64,000 nt of DNA from Diospyros lotus. Its lineage: Eukaryota; Streptophyta; Magnoliopsida; Ericales; Ebenaceae. Positions 35,101 through 50,100 of this stretch are shown here, piece after piece. Both the position numbers and the translations under genes were made by a program. Positions within the stretch are counted from its first letter, which is position 1. Each line of letters begins with the position of its first letter. The notes beneath the pieces are model-generated. The model had not been told where the DNA came from, made no database searches, and saw only the letters and a list, made by a program, of their open reading frames with translations. The DNA lies in the NCBI RefSeq assembly GCF_014633365.1, contig NC_068345.1, forward strand, positions 14,950,058-15,014,057, written 5' to 3'.

Positions 35101-38100
35101 GAGGCAGCAACCTATGACGGCGCATGGGGGCGTATGGGTGGTCTAGCGGCAACGAGTCTTCGGCGGTCGGCTGATCTAGGGGCAGCGAACTTGATGGTGG
35201 TGGCAATGTTATCCAATGGTGGCCGGACAGTAGGGTTTTGGTATTGGGCAGTGATGGTAGGGTTTGACAGCTAGGGTTTCTAAATGTTGGAAAAAAAAAT
35301 ACACAGCAGGGCTAGGGTTTTTTTTTCCTCACTGGTGGCTTTGATACCATGTGAGAAAATAATTATGAGGAAAAACCTAAGAGACGAACTTCTCTTAGCT
35401 TGTTATTTATAATAAATATAATGGGCCTTAAACCTATGGACTTAATCTAATTACAAAAATAAAACACACATATAATAACTATAATATATACTAATAATTC
35501 TAACATATATTAATCTTATAGTATACCATTTATGTTTAGGGATGCTATGATGACATAAATTAGCCAGTTAAGAATGCATTGTATACAAAAAACAAGGATC
35601 AAATCAAACCACCAAGATCGCAGATGCTCAAAAGTATGAAAGCTTATAATTAGAAAAAACAAAGAAAAAAGGAAATAAGTGAAAAACAACTGAACTCTCA
35701 TGCATGGGAAAATTTGGGCCATTGAAACAATATAATGCTAAAGAAGATTATAAGAACAACATTCATTTTCCAACAAAATAGAAGTCAGAACAGGTTTTAT
35801 TAAACAAGTCTCCTGTATCCTGATCAAGCACTCAAAATGAACACAAGTATACATGATGCCATCATATAAACATGATATTCTCAAGGCTCCACAACTGCAA
35901 CTCCATTACAACTAGGCCAACCTTCATGCTATATGGATCTAAAAGAAGGTTTATATGACACAAAACATTGGGTCATTGAGTATCAACATGTGTTCATCAA
36001 AAAAAGAAAAAAGAAGTATCAACATGTGAAATGCATAACTCAAATGCGGATGTTATAAAGAATGTACAACCATACCAGATAAGATAAAACTAGGAACATA
36101 TTTATTATTAATGAGGTAAGAATGATGCTCATTAAAGATAAGATACGAGAAACAATTAAGATATTTTATAAATGTGAGAAGATGTTATGACCCAATCCCA
36201 CATCAGTAGTCTCCTGGGGAGGTTTTGATATATTACTTGGTCCCATGAGCCCACAAGTCACCTTTTAGCTAACACTTTTGGGTGAGGATCCTAGTTTTAC
36301 AAGTGGTATCAAAGCTAACCCAGGACCACTATCGCATGGATGTGGGTCAAGAAAGTGTTTTGGATGTGGGTCAAATTGATCCATATGGGATTTTTGGTCT
36401 AGAGAGGATGTCAAGTATTAAAGGAGTAGAGTTCATTACGATCCAATCCCACATTAATAGTCTATTTGGGAGGTCTTGGGTATATTACTTAGTCTCATGA
36501 GCCACAAGTCACCTTTAGCTAGCACGAGTGCAGACCGATGGTGTTAAAAAAGAAAACCAATAAGCACACATCCATGACAAGAGTGATTGGAATAAAAGAG
36601 GAAGATAAAAACTATAGGAAATTTCTAGGGAAACTCTTGTGCCTGATCGTAGTTACAAGTTCACTCCTCCCGCTAAGGATGGGCATATGAATGGTTTAGG
36701 TATCTCTTATGTTTCTCTCTTTAAAGGATGGGCTTGTTTTTTTCATTTCAAGAACCTAGCCATTCCGATTTGTAATATCTTGCAACAGTGGGGAGGTCAA
36801 CAGCCTATCTTTCTGATTTCTTCGAGCCCTGCTAAGGGTTGGTTGCTTCTTGAAGGCAAGAACTCTGGTTGTTTAGCTGCCAATAACAGTAGGTTTGAAC
36901 AAGGAAGGGGGTCTGTTTTGAAGTCCGAAGCAAGGAAGCTAAGGCCTATCTGTATAACCTATCAGAGAAATAGATGGAAAAGGAAGACATAAATCATCCA
37001 ACCCTCAAAAAGTCTGGTTATTTGTACACTGGAGGAGGGTTTTCAGAATTCAAACAATCCTGAAAATCAGAGTTAGGAAGTTGCTTACTTTCGTCTGGAT
37101 GATGGCAAATCTGAGGAGTTTCGGGGAATTTCTTCAAAAATTGATGTTGAGGCCAGGGTAAGTTGGTTCATTGGGAGAGCGTCGTGTCTCTTGGCTAATG
37201 ATGAGGCTAGTGTTTTAAAGGCTATTATTGATCGTGAGAGGGCAGTCCAAGAGCAGTGGGTGGGTTGCGATGAACTGAGGGGGGTTTTCACTAGCTACTG
37301 AGTTTTTTTTTATTGTTGTAGGGTCAAGTAGCCCATTGGTTTTGGAGGCCTCCAGTTATTGTGAGAGCCAAAATCTTGGAAAGGGTGAATTCCATCCAGC
37401 AGCTCTGTTTCTCAGAGGGCAGGTCTTATCCTGGTCTAATGCAACTGTCATGTCCCCAAGGGTATAGTAGTAATGGATAATAGATGCATTTCTTTTGTTT
37501 GTACCTGTTGTTAGTTTGGATTGAACCGGTTGTATTCAGAAGTAACCAGTAGTTTTACCTAGAAGGCAGCAGCCTTCACTTGTACTTGATTTGAATATTC
37601 GATAGCCCTATTGGTGCCAAATCACTGCTATCTGGATCAATATATAAGACTGATCCAGCATAATTAAAGGGCATGAATGAATACATTTGAAATATTTTTG
37701 ATTTCCCTCCTCCAAATTCTTTCTATCTCTCTCGATCTTTCCCTCCCTCGCTTTCTGTGCTTCTGATTCTCCCAACATTTCAGCTAAATTCCCCCCCTCA
37801 TTCTTCCCAATTGGTGAGAGAACCCTGTTAGATCTCTGAGATCTAACAATTGGTACCAGAGCCGATGATTCTTGGTGGCAAATTCCACAATTTTTGGGCT
37901 ATGAATCAGAAAAATTCAGTGCAGCTAATATCTGACGGTTAGGTTAATTTATCCAGAGCGGCTATGAGTTCTGGTCATACTTGTTCGAAATTGAAAGATG
38001 AACAGGCCAAGCGATTCCAACTATTTCGGGTGTTATTCCGTTCATTTTTAACTGCAGCCTTCAGTAGCAGATTCAAAACGAGCAAGTGACTCTCAAATCA

Positions 38101-41100
38101 AATTTTGAAGGTGAAGCAGGAGGATTGGCTCTCAGATACGAGTGTTGGTAATTTTGTTAAAAATTGAAAGGCGATGCTAAGATAGGCGGTTCGGCGAATT
38201 GAGATTTTAGAACTAGAGGATTGTTGATCTACCACAACTGCAATCAGCAGCAAACAACTGCAATGAACGGAGAAGAAAATTTAGAGCAGGATCCTTGGCC
38301 AACAATTTCATTGGTGACCACTTCACGATGGCTGACAGCACTAGGATGAAGTAAATGGAGTCTCGGATACAGCAAGTCATAGCTGCGATGGCGGACATAC
38401 AGATCTGGATGGGAACCTTAGAGGTGTCGATGGAATCGGTGGTGGAAAGGAAAATAAATGGAGCGATGGAACGATGGCACAAAGAGAGTCGCGGGCAGAA
38501 CAACCAGCTACGAGATCAAATGCGACAATTCTTGAGGATTTTCACCAGCCAAAATTCGATCAGACTCTCTCTTGAATTTTCCCCTAGAAAGAGGTTTGAG
38601 CCAATCCTTCCCAGGCATGGGATGGTCCACCGATCTGAGGGATCTTCATAATTTGAGGTGGATCCGCCATCAGTAGGAGAAAATACCATGGAAAGGAGGC
38701 AGGGAGCTCAGGCTGTTCCTAATTAATCAACCCAGCTTCCCTTTGTCGAAATTGGAGATCCTATTGCTTGATGGCCAGAACTCAAGGTGGTGGGTGAGGC
38801 TTTGTGAATGAATGTTTAGTGGTGTATAATGTGCTCAAACAACAGAAGGTCACATTAGCCTCTACTTACCTCAATGATGTTAGAGATGCTTGGTTCCAAG
38901 GGTGGATCTGGGTTAGGGATGGTTGTCAATGGGCAAACTTCGTAGAAGACTTGTGTGAGAGGTTTAGAGATAGGAGTATGATGGATGTGGTTGAGGAGTT
39001 TAACAAACTCAGATAGGAAGAGTTCGTGCAAGCCTATCAGCTCAAGTTCGAGGAGCTAAAATCTCGTATGTTGATCCTCAATCCATATTTGACCGAGGGG
39101 TTACTTTGTCTCAAGTTTCATCAATGGCTTGAGCAAAGAATTGAGACCTACCATCAAGATGCTTCAGCCACGGTTCATCAAACATGCTGTAGAAAGTGCA
39201 TGACTCTAGGAAATGACCATGGAAGCCCTTATGAAGAAAAACCAGCTCTTAACCAAAATTCATCCTGCAAACAGTTTGCAACTGGAAGGAAATCCAAATC
39301 ATAGGGCTGTACTACCAGTGTGGAGAACAGTTTAGCCCAGGTCACAGGTGTAGGAAATAGTTACTATATATGGAAGGACAAGAGGATGAAAAAGAAGAAG
39401 GAGAGCAGGTCAGGATTGGCTAAAGCAATGGATCAATTGCTGCAAGTTCTTGGGGACAAGAACTCTCTCATGGAAGGGGAATTGTCATGTCCCCAAGGGT
39501 ATAGTTGTAATAAATAATAGATATATTTCTTTTGTTTGTACCTGCTATTAGTTTGGATTGAACCAGTTGTACTTAGAAGTATCCAGCAATTGTACCTAGA
39601 AGGTAACAGCCATCAGCTGGACTTGATTTGAATATTTGGCAGCCCTATTGGCACCAAATCACTGCTATATGAATCAGTATATAAGACTGATCCAGCATAA
39701 TTCAAGGGCATGAATGAATACATTTGAAATATTTCTGATTTCTCTCCTCCAAATTCTCTCTATCTCTCTCGATCTTTCCCTCCCTCACTTTCTATTCTTC
39801 TGATTCTCCCTATATTTCTGCTAAATTCCCCCTCATCCTTCCCCACATTATCACCAATTGGTGAGAGAACCCTGTCAAATCTTTGGGATCTGACAGCAAC
39901 TTGCAATTTGCAACTTGATATGTTGGCGCATGAAGATTGAGTATTCATGAAGTTTGGCCCTCAACCTCTTAATGATATGGTCCTCTGCTGCTCCTAGACA
40001 CACAAAGTTCGGCTGGAAGTTGTATGTGTTGGTTTTGGGTAGAAAATATGCAAGGTAAATGCAATATTCACAAAGTACAAAATACGCACTACCTTGACAT
40101 GAAATTGTGAACTTTCCTAGTTCTCCATATTTTTTTCTCAGTTGACACTAGGCAGTCTTAAAAGGGCTTCTCCTAAACACAAAAGTGGGAGGAAAGGAAG
40201 TTGATGGTGGGGAAAGTAGCATCCATTGGATTATTCAGCACATTGACAAAAGAACACATCAAACAAAATGAAGTTATTCATCATCTTACCCATAATCATA
40301 TCACCCAAAAATTTGAACAGGCCAACTTGCCAATGTACATTTTATTTCCAATTAAATTAATAAAAATCATGCATTATAATTTAGAATTTGCATGATTGTA
40401 ATTGGTACACATGAAAAAAGAACATCTCAACATCAACATTGGTCCAGGTGTCTACCAGACCAATTTTTTCATCACCCAGCCATTTGTGTTCTCTTTGTAG
40501 TGCAATTGTTAAAGTAAAATGAAAAGAAGAGGAGAAACAGCAATTACCTTGGTGTGGCGGATTCTGTAGTTAGGATCATAGCTTGGTGCAATGGAGAAAA
40601 AGACCAGACTAACACATAATTATCCGCATTCAAGTGTTAAGGTAGATACTGGGTAATAGTTCAAAGGCTAGGTCCGTAGAAATCTCACCTGACAGTATCC
40701 TCCATTAACAAGGACCAGCACTAATCTAATGCCCATTACTGTATTCCATATTCAATAGATGGAAGTTTCAACTTACCTTCAACTATTAGGTTCTGTAATT
40801 CCCCCTACTTTAAAGGAATAAAAATCTTACAAACCCACTAATCATGTATAAGTGTTTCAGCATAGGTCTTCAGTCTACCCATTATCAAGGTCCACCTCAA
40901 ATTGGGTGACATCAGACAACCTTTCAGCCAAAAAGTATTACAGAAGTTGTCCTATCAAGTTAAAAGTAAAGTGTTAACATCTGAGTCAGGAAAAGAAGGA
41001 ACAAGAGTAGTAAACAGATCAGATCAATTAAAACCATTAATCTTACTGAGCATTACTAATTTCTTCTTAGAACAGTATGTAAAGTGAAATATATACCTTC

Positions 41101-44100
41101 CTATCATACAGATACGTAGGTTCATCATTAAAAACATAGTTTAGGTACTTAATAAACACACAAAAAATAAATAAATAAATAAATAACATAGTTTACATGA
41201 TAGACTGATGAAAAAACACGATTAAAATAGCCAGCACAAGAGTCATGTTTAACAAACCAATAAGTTTGCTTGAGTACCTTAAACATTGGAAGGGATAAGA
41301 TCTCCTCTGGAGGTAACTTTCCCTTCTCCAGTTCTTCTGGAGTTGCAAAAGGTTTAAGATCCAAATTCTGTTTGTCCGCTTCCATTGGTTCTAGCTCTTC
41401 TTGCTCTATTACAGTTTCTGTTTGCTCACTTTGGGCAAGTTTAGGCACAATTTTGATCTGCAATCAAAATCAAGTCTAATTCCTTAAATATTTCTAATTG
41501 CAAAACAACACTACCACTGTTTATATCAGAAGGAACAGCTATGACCTGCAACACAGGGTTCTTCTTTTTTATAAATGGGACCTCTTTTGGGACCAAGTTT
41601 GCAGGTTTTAGACCAACAGCCTCATGAGGCACATCTTTATCCACTGCAGGGCCTACAATAGCTTCTCGCTTGATGCGCTTTCGTTTAGGTCTTCCTACTC
41701 CAGGACCTCCAATGGGGTAGAACTTGTCATTGATGTCCTAAAAGAATTTAATTATAAAAAAAATGTAATCTTGTGAAAGGCAATCCTCATGTAAACAAGA
41801 TACAACTATTTAATCAATAAAGAAGCCCCTCCACCGTTCACGATAAATGGGAAAGAGTACAAGTAAATATTAACACATCCAAAAACATCCATCAAAGTGG
41901 ATGCAGTAAAAGGACAAGCCTCCATCCAAAAAACTACTTAATTCTGCAGTTAATATTATATTCAATATTTACTTATTAAGTCTTATTCATTAGAGCATTA
42001 CCTATTAGTCTCATTAGTAATATTACAAGTGATTACAATAAATTTAAGTTATACTTTTAAAATTATATTTTAAAATAAAATCTTATTTCATTTAGTACAA
42101 CATGATTCTGTAGCTGAAGAATTTCACTGAAAAGGCTTCACTCCTGATGATCATGCCTTAGTTACACAGCCTGCCCTCACTATAAGAGCGCATTAATGCA
42201 GCCTCAACCTTGCAGGGATTCCCTACAAGGCTGCCCTCTTCTATGAGTGCATTTAAGTGCACCCATAGTCTCACAAGCTAAAAGTGCAATTGAATGTTCA
42301 AATTTTGAGCAGCATCAAGATACGAGTGTTTATAAAAAAGGGCCTCAATTCATGTTGTTCAATACATTGCTATCACTCTCTTACTACCTTGCTCTTTTCC
42401 TAACTCTCTTAAATGTAAAATGCTCATTTTGATAAATCTATTTTAACAAAATTTATAATTAAACAGAATGCTACTTTTGTTTGGGGAGAACAAAATGTTT
42501 AAGAGGTATTGTTCACACGAACTACAACCAGCAGCTACGGGGTATTCAAGAAACACAGTAAAAAATGAAGCAATGCAATGAGATTTTACACATGCTATAA
42601 AGAAAACGTAAGGACTATATTCAATGAATTTAGTGGAAGGGTGTCATTACCGTCTAACATTTGGTATGATTCTATAACATTAAACCACCATATGTTTGTC
42701 ACAGTCCACTAGATTGATGAAGAATGGGCAATTCAAAAAAGAATAATTGGATTTCATTGATTGGTAGAACAACATAAGGGTAGTCTAATTGCAAATAAAA
42801 TTAGAGAACGGTCATGATTACACATTGGCAATAAAATAATGGCAATCTCATTTGGTGATGCTAGCAATAATGGTTCCACCATTGAGCGTCTAACATGCAA
42901 ACTTCCATTAATTTTAGGCAGACAATTATTCCATAACAGATGTGCATGCCACATCTTAAACTTGTGTGTGCAAGATGACCTACAAGTGTACAATGAAGCA
43001 TTAGTTAAAATAATAGGATCCACGGAATTTGAGGCAGATCCAACAACAGTAGGGGAAAATACATTGGAGAGTAGGCTGGGAGCTTAGGCTGTTCACAATC
43101 AGTCTGGCTTTCCAACACCAAAGTTAGAGATCCCCTTGTTCGATGGTCAAAACCCAAGGTGGTGGGTGCGACAGTGTCAGAGAATGTTCAACGTGTATAA
43201 TATACCTAACCAGTGTGTATAATAAGAACAATTCTGTATTCTTAATTGTATGCATGGTATTACATTCCCTATTAATAGGGAAGAAGAACACAACATAGGG
43301 AAGCTACATAAAAAGGAAAGATATGTTGTACAGTATACAAAGAAAGTAAAAGATACAAAACAAGGCTCCTTTCTAAATGCTAGAGATAAGATATGTTCTG
43401 ATTTAGGAAACCAATTCCATAATTCTGTGATTAATTCAACATAAATATTTTTTAAAAAAAGAGTTTTTTTCTTAAATTTATTTGGGTTGGCCCATTTGGC
43501 TCCATAACTTGGCCCACTAATACCAAGGTCAGCCTAGCCCTTTTATTAAGGGTCTAAAGCCCAGGCAAGCCTCTTTTTCTAATAAGAGTCGGGTTGGCAA
43601 CACCCGCACAAAAATACAGGGGTAAGCAAGGGGCAGGTCAACCTGGTTTGATACCTCTAGGCATTAACCCATCAAGCAATATAGACAAAAGCAATGCCAA
43701 CTGTTTTGCTTTACTCTTGAATCTATCCATAACAAAAACCTAGCCACATTATGACCCTTTGCTTTCAAAGCTTTTCTTCCCTTTCCTTTCTTTTTTGATA
43801 AAAACAACTATATTAAAATAACCAGCCATATTGTACAAACCCCAAATAGAAAGTTCTAATTATTTCCATTTTTTTCAGCAATGGTGAAGTTACTCCATTA
43901 TGACCTTTGGGTTCACAAGAAAAAAAAAAAAAAAAAGACCCCTTATGATTTGAGGGAGAAACAAAAAAGGGTAAATTGCTCGCAAATCCCTTTGGTTTAT
44001 GCCATTTGCATAGAGACCCGTTATGATTTAAAAATGTCTCTAGAGATCCATGTAGTTTATCTTTTTGCTTAGTCGCCTCAACTATTGCAAACGGTGTTAA

Positions 44101-47100
44101 TTAAACCCTAATTAAGATAAATTAAATTAATAAACCCTATTAAGTTAAACTAAAATAAATTAAACCATAGCGGTCCATGTAGTGTGTTTGCATGTAAGAA
44201 TAGATATGCACCACTTTGGGGATATGATCAAACATGGCTTAAAATCAAGAATTCCTAAATTTACACATACATGGATAACTATATACACATATATTGGAAA
44301 AGATTTAACAATTACATCATCATAGCATTAAGGGATTACCTCATCAGAAGATTCCAATTCTGATTCACCACTAGACAGATCATCCAAAGGAGACTTTGTA
44401 GCTATTGGCGGGGGTGGAGAGGATGGCGGTGGAGGAGGAGGTTGAGGGGTGGCCAGAATTGAAGGTGGTAGAGGTGGTGTGGGAAGTGCCATACGAAAAG
44501 GTGCAGGAATATTCATTTTGTTCATCAAGTGCAATACCTGAAATTCAATGTGTAAATCTTTATACTATGAACCAAATATACTTGTAAGTTAATTAAATTA
44601 ATAAAATTACTGATAATGGGATAAAAATTAAAAAAGGTAGTTTTAGAAATCCTATCAGGAGTCCATAAGTAACCTGTGTGTAGAATCGAGGAACGGCAAT
44701 AAGAGCATTTACAATATTAGTGAGAATATTTCCATCTGGTGGGGGGTAAGCATACCTACATCACAAGCAGATTATTTAAGATGTAAAAACCAATCAAGAA
44801 TATCTCCTATAAGTGCAGAACTATTCCTCTTGAAACTGATCTGACCATGGTAAAGGTGGGGATCAGGGTTCTCTACTTTTGAGATGCTGGTATGGGTAGA
44901 ACTATATTATCTAAAATGTTTATTGTTTAGCAACATGGAATAGGAACATGGCTACATGTTGCAAAACTGATACAATATAAGTAAACTTGCACATATTTTG
45001 TTTAGAATGTAAGTTTTTAGTCAAGAAAATCTCTCAATAATTAGATATCGGACATTGTTGACAAATAGTGGTCCATCTTTACATTTTTTTCTGCAAACTT
45101 TGTTCTCCTAGCTTTTAGCTCACCATCTTTATTTTGTCCTTCCAAGGAAACCCTTGAGCAAATAAATACAAAATGTGCACCATAAAAAGTGTGATAATTA
45201 ACTTGAAAGAAACCACTAGTTTTCTTTCTTTTTTCTATTCTTTTTCATGGTTAGGAAAACATAATCCTTTTTTGTCTACTTTCTTTTGTGAAGTCTTAAA
45301 ATGATATATTTTTATCTGTACATAGCTGTAAATGATTTATTTTTAGCTGAACTTTGAAAGGATGAAGGATGTTTTTCCATGTGTAGCTTTAGTTTTCTAA
45401 CACATCTTTTTAAGCAATCTTATCCATGGACCCTCCATTAAATAACCAAATCGCACACCTTGTTGGCACAAAAATTGTGCGTACGAAAGATGCTACACTG
45501 CCTCCATTCTTCCTCTTCACCTTTAGTTGTTGGCATCACTCTTCTAACCACAAATGATTCCTTGCACTGGATGCAATGCTTATAGCCGATTTATTGTCAC
45601 AAAAGAGTCTCATGGGAGCTGTCCAATTGATCCTAAGGTCATTCAATAGTATCTTAAGCCACAATAATTCACAGATCCTAGAGCCATTGACCTGAACTCT
45701 ACTTCAGCATTTTACCGAGCCACAACATTTTGCTTTTTGCTTCTTCAAGTCACAAGATTACCCCCTAGGAATGTGCAATATCAAGATGTAAACCTTCTAT
45801 CCACCATGGACCCTGCATAATCGGCATCTATGTATGCTTCAAGAGACATGGTTTCTCTCCTTTTAAATAGAATACCTTTTTCAAGGGTTCCCTTTAAGTA
45901 GTGCAAGATCCTATATACTACTTTTAGGTGAGTTTCCTTTGGAATATGCATGAATTGGCTGACCACACTCATTGAGGACAAGGTTGATCAAAGTAGGAGA
46001 GATCCTCTACAAAGGTAACATCATCTAAAATAAAAAACTTCTTGGTAGGAGGATGATAGCACTTATTTTTGAGTGGAGGAGTACCCAATAAAAAAACACT
46101 TGATGGCATGAGGATCAAGTTTGCCTCTATTAGGAATATGAACAAGGACAAAAGTGAGACAACCAAACACCTTGCGTGGGATACAGTTAGAAGCATTGAA
46201 TCCGAGAAAGGCCTTTGTGAGAAGTTGAATTGGACTTTGGGAATCAAGACTCCTAGTGGGCATCCAATTAATAAGGTATGTGGTTGTTAAGGCTGCTTCT
46301 CCCCAATAATGTTTTGGAACATTATTGTCAAAGAGAGGAGCCCTAGTAATAGCTAAAAGATGGTCATTCTTTCTCTCAGTGGGGTATGGATGCAAGAAGA
46401 TTCATAAAGTATGCGCTGTTAAGCCTAACCCAGCACCCTTTGTTCATCATATGCTCACCAGACTTCGAGCCAAATCTCTTGCTATGTCTCCTCCACATGC
46501 CTTAGTGAGTTCTCTTGAACCTAGTTCAGTGAGTGAAGCTCTTTTAGATTCACAATGGGTTAAGGCTATGGAGGATGAGTATAGGGCCTTGGAGAGGAAT
46601 CATACATAGGTGTTGGTACTTTTTTTCTAGTGATATGAATTTGATTGGGAATAAGTGGATTTTCCAGATTAAGTATAATTTCGATGGGTCCATCCTTAAG
46701 TATAAGTCTCAGTTAGTGATAAAGGGATTTCTTCAAAACCCGGGTGTTGATTATGTTGAAACGTTTAGCCCTGTGGTGAAGGCTCCCACTATTCACGTTT
46801 TGTTTTCATTGGTTGTTCAATTTGGTTAGGATATACAACAGGTAGACGTGAATAATGCATTTCTCAATGGTGATTTGAGTGAAACAGTGTATATGGTCCA
46901 GCCTGAGGGTTTTGTGAGTTCTCAGTTTCCTCAACATGTTTATCAGCTTAGGAAATCATTTTATGGTCTAAAGCAAGCTCCTCGAGCCTAGTATACTAAG
47001 CTGAAAACAACACTTCAGTGTTGGGGCTTTGTTAGATCAATGTCTAATGCCTCGTTGTTCATCAAACGAGCTGTTGAATATGTGTTGTTTGTATTAGTCT

Positions 47101-50100
47101 ATGTTGATGGCATCTTGATCATCGACTCCAATTCAGCCGCTTTGCATGCTTGTATAGCAAATCTTGGTCGTGCTTTTGCATTAAAGACTTTAGGAGTTGT
47201 GAATTATTTTTTGGGGTTTGAAGCATATAGAGATCACACTGGTCTCTATCTTAATCAGTCCAAATACATTCGTGATTTGTTGGGTAAGGCATCAATGCAG
47301 GACTGCAAACCCTGTAGTTCTCCTATGGCTGCTGGAACTTCTTTGACAGATGACAGAGAATTGTTTTCTCAGCCTAGTCTGTACCGTACACTGATTGGCT
47401 CACTACAATATCTTACTCACACTCGCCCTGATATTGCTTACACAATGAATAAGTTGAGCCAATTTATGGCAACCCCCAAGATGCAACATTGGCTGGCATG
47501 TAAGAGGTTGTTGAGGTATATTAAGGGCACGGTTGGTCTGGGGTTAGTGTTCACTTCCTCACCGAAATATCTCTCTTTAGTGGTCTACACCGATGCAGAC
47601 CACACTGGTTGCCAGGTTACTCGTAGATCCACCAGCGGTTACTGTGTCTATATTGGTCCAAATTTGGTTGTGTGGGCTCTAAGAAGCAATAGGTTGTGGC
47701 TAGGTCTATTGGGGAGGCCGAGTACCACATAGTTGCCTTGAGAGTAACTGAGCTTTTGTGGCTTAAGCAGTTGCTGGTGGAGTTGGGTTATCCGTGTGTG
47801 ACTACTCCCATTGTGTGGTGTGACAATCTAGCTGCCAAAAGTATGGCAAAAAATCCGGTGTATCATTCTCGTACGAAAAATATTGGTATTGATGTTCATT
47901 TTGTGCGTGAAAAGGTAGTAAATGGTGAGGTGGAAATCAGATATGTTCCTACTGCTGAGCAAGTTGCTGATGTGTTTACTAAGGGGTTGTCTAGAGATTT
48001 CTTTCAACTGATATGCAAGAAGTTGGACCTCACAGAGATACCTAGGTGCTTGGAAGTAAGGACATGTGCAAGAATGTTAAAGCAATCAGAGCCTAAACTG
48101 AAGGGGAGTGTGGAAGTGTTAAATAATTGAGACAGTTTAAGTTGCTTTCAGTTGTTAGTTATGTTGTATGGCATTAATTTTCGTTAGTTATGTTGTTTGT
48201 TTTTCATGTATTTTGTGCTAGTTATATAAGTAGCCCAACTGTTTATTTCAAGGGAGTGTATTCATTTTATGTGATCTACAAATTACAAGATACACTTGTT
48301 TTCTCTCTCAATTCTTTCCTTGTTTTGTTTTTGCCCTATCTTAATTTTCACATTTCAACACTTCTCTACAGTATGCCGAGACTTCTTGCAATAAGTGCAC
48401 CACAGTGAGTCCCTGTTGGTCATCTTGGACAAGTCTAACACCTTCTTTTCCTCTCTAGACACTTTATTTGAACTAGATCCTTAAAGGTTATGAGAGCCGA
48501 GCTATTTGTAGGAGAAGCATCAAGCATTACCCTTCTTCGCCCTTCCTCCGCACGCACAATGGAGATTGCCTCATTTAGAGAGGGCAAATCTTCCTTACCA
48601 AGGGTCTGTACTCTCGCTGCATCAAACTCTAAGTTTAGGCCTAAAAAAAGTCATAAGTTCTTTCTTTTTCAACAAACCTCTTTTGTATAGCCGCATCTTC
48701 GCTGCATTTCATCTGAATGCATTGGTAGTGGTCTAACTCTTGCTACAATGTCTGCAAGAGATTTGCATACTCAATGATGGACTTGGAGCCTTGCTTGGTG
48801 GCTGCTACTTTGATCCTAATCTCATAGATATGAGCAACATCATGCACTTTGGAGTAGGTGAGCTTCACAACATCCCAAATCTCCTTAGCAGTCTTTAGAA
48901 ATATAATTGTGTCGCTAATCTTTGGCAGCATGGAGTTCCAAAGCCAGGACATGACTAAAGAGTCCTCTTCATCCCAGGCTGCATACATAGGATCATCCTC
49001 TTTAACTCGATTCCAAGTAGGTGACTTAGCTTCCCTTTACCCTTCAAAAATATCCGGATCAACTGAGACCACTTCAAATAATTCCTTCCATTCAACCTGT
49101 AGGCCGCTTGGATGTTCTATAGCTCCCCTCCTGAGATTACGCCATTACTTCTAGCAAAAGGAATATGTCGTGTACCTAGGGGAGACCCATTGTAATAAGT
49201 ACAAAGGGAAGCAAGTGTAATTACTAGAACTCTTTACAATTGAATGCGGTAACGGTAGCTATTTTGTTTGGTGCCAAACAGCTGGGAACCGAGTGTATAA
49301 ACTCGACCCAATTCCATTTGTAAGCATCTATCATTTGAATTGATTCCTATTCAATTTCTCCCTCTAATTCTCTAATTCTCTTCCCTCTCAATTCTTCTCT
49401 ATTCTTCTCTCCCTCTACTCTCTGAATTCCTGCCTAAACTCTCCTATTAAGGGAGTAACCCTGTTGGATCCAAGGGAAACGACAGAACCTCTGTTGTGCT
49501 ACTGAAGTTAGTTAAATCTGTCATAGTTGTGGGGTTTTGGTAGTTGTGTAATTGGATATTGATAGAGGCCACAGCAGTCGGAAACCACAAAGAACAGTGA
49601 TCGACTTCCTACAGCTCCGATACCATGCCAAAAGTGGCCAAATATTCAATCATATTCCCCTTGTAGGGTCGGATGAATATATATACAAGATGTTCTACCA
49701 CAATAGGCAGCTTCCAAATCTAGATTAGGCAGTTTCCTAATTCAGATTTGGAAATACAATCTAGGATGCAACTGAAACATATAATCAAGACATAATCTTC
49801 TAGGAGATGTAGCACAAAAATATAGAAAGAAAGATCAAGCATATCAATTCCAAAATATGGACAAGGGATCTCAGCAGTTTCTAGCAATTACAAACTTCAA
49901 CTCAAGATGCAATGCCATAAGAATATGCCAACCAAGAACTCACTTCAATTAATATTCACAAGCTTGGTCTCTTTAACTTTGTTCAGCTCAACTAAGCATA
50001 TGATCCATGATGAATATGGAAATTAATTTTCTTATATCTCACATTTAGGCTTAACAATTGACTTCATTACGTGGCTAGCTACGTAACTTATATGTGGAAA

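Larger units (their letters stand above)
30037..35505 (-). mobile_element. Ty1/Copia retrotransposon with 156-bp LTRs, full length but disabled
   Basis: LTRs of 156 bp at both ends, a perfect duplication TATAT (30032-30036, 35506-35510), an exact primer-binding site beside the 5' LTR (35336-35349) and a purine tract GCTTGAGGGAGAG (30205-30193, - strand) at the 3' LTR. By eye the LTRs differ at 8 of 156 positions, so the insertion is fairly recent. It lies in intron 7 of U11/U12-65K in the same orientation, with its 3' LTR 47 nt before exon 8. A hAT MITE interrupts it at 32253-32823. Confidence 0.96.
37446..39895 (+). mobile_element. Gag-only Ty3/Gypsy-like LTR element
   Basis: LTRs 37446-37848 (403 bp) and 39483-39895 (413 bp) begin TGTCATGTCCCCAAGGG and end GATCT(A/G)ACA. 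The duplication GCAAC is perfect (37441-37445, 39896-39900). After the 5' LTR comes TTGGTACCAGAGCC, close to the initiator-Met primer-binding site. Only gag-like sequence lies inside. A short piece of the same gag lies at 43027-43215. Insertion is in intron 7, antisense to the host gene. Confidence 0.93.

Noticed and set aside
41149..41463. 104-codon - strand frame as a separate gene
   Set aside because: It is exon 7 of U11/U12-65K plus read-through into intron 7 past the GTACTC donor.
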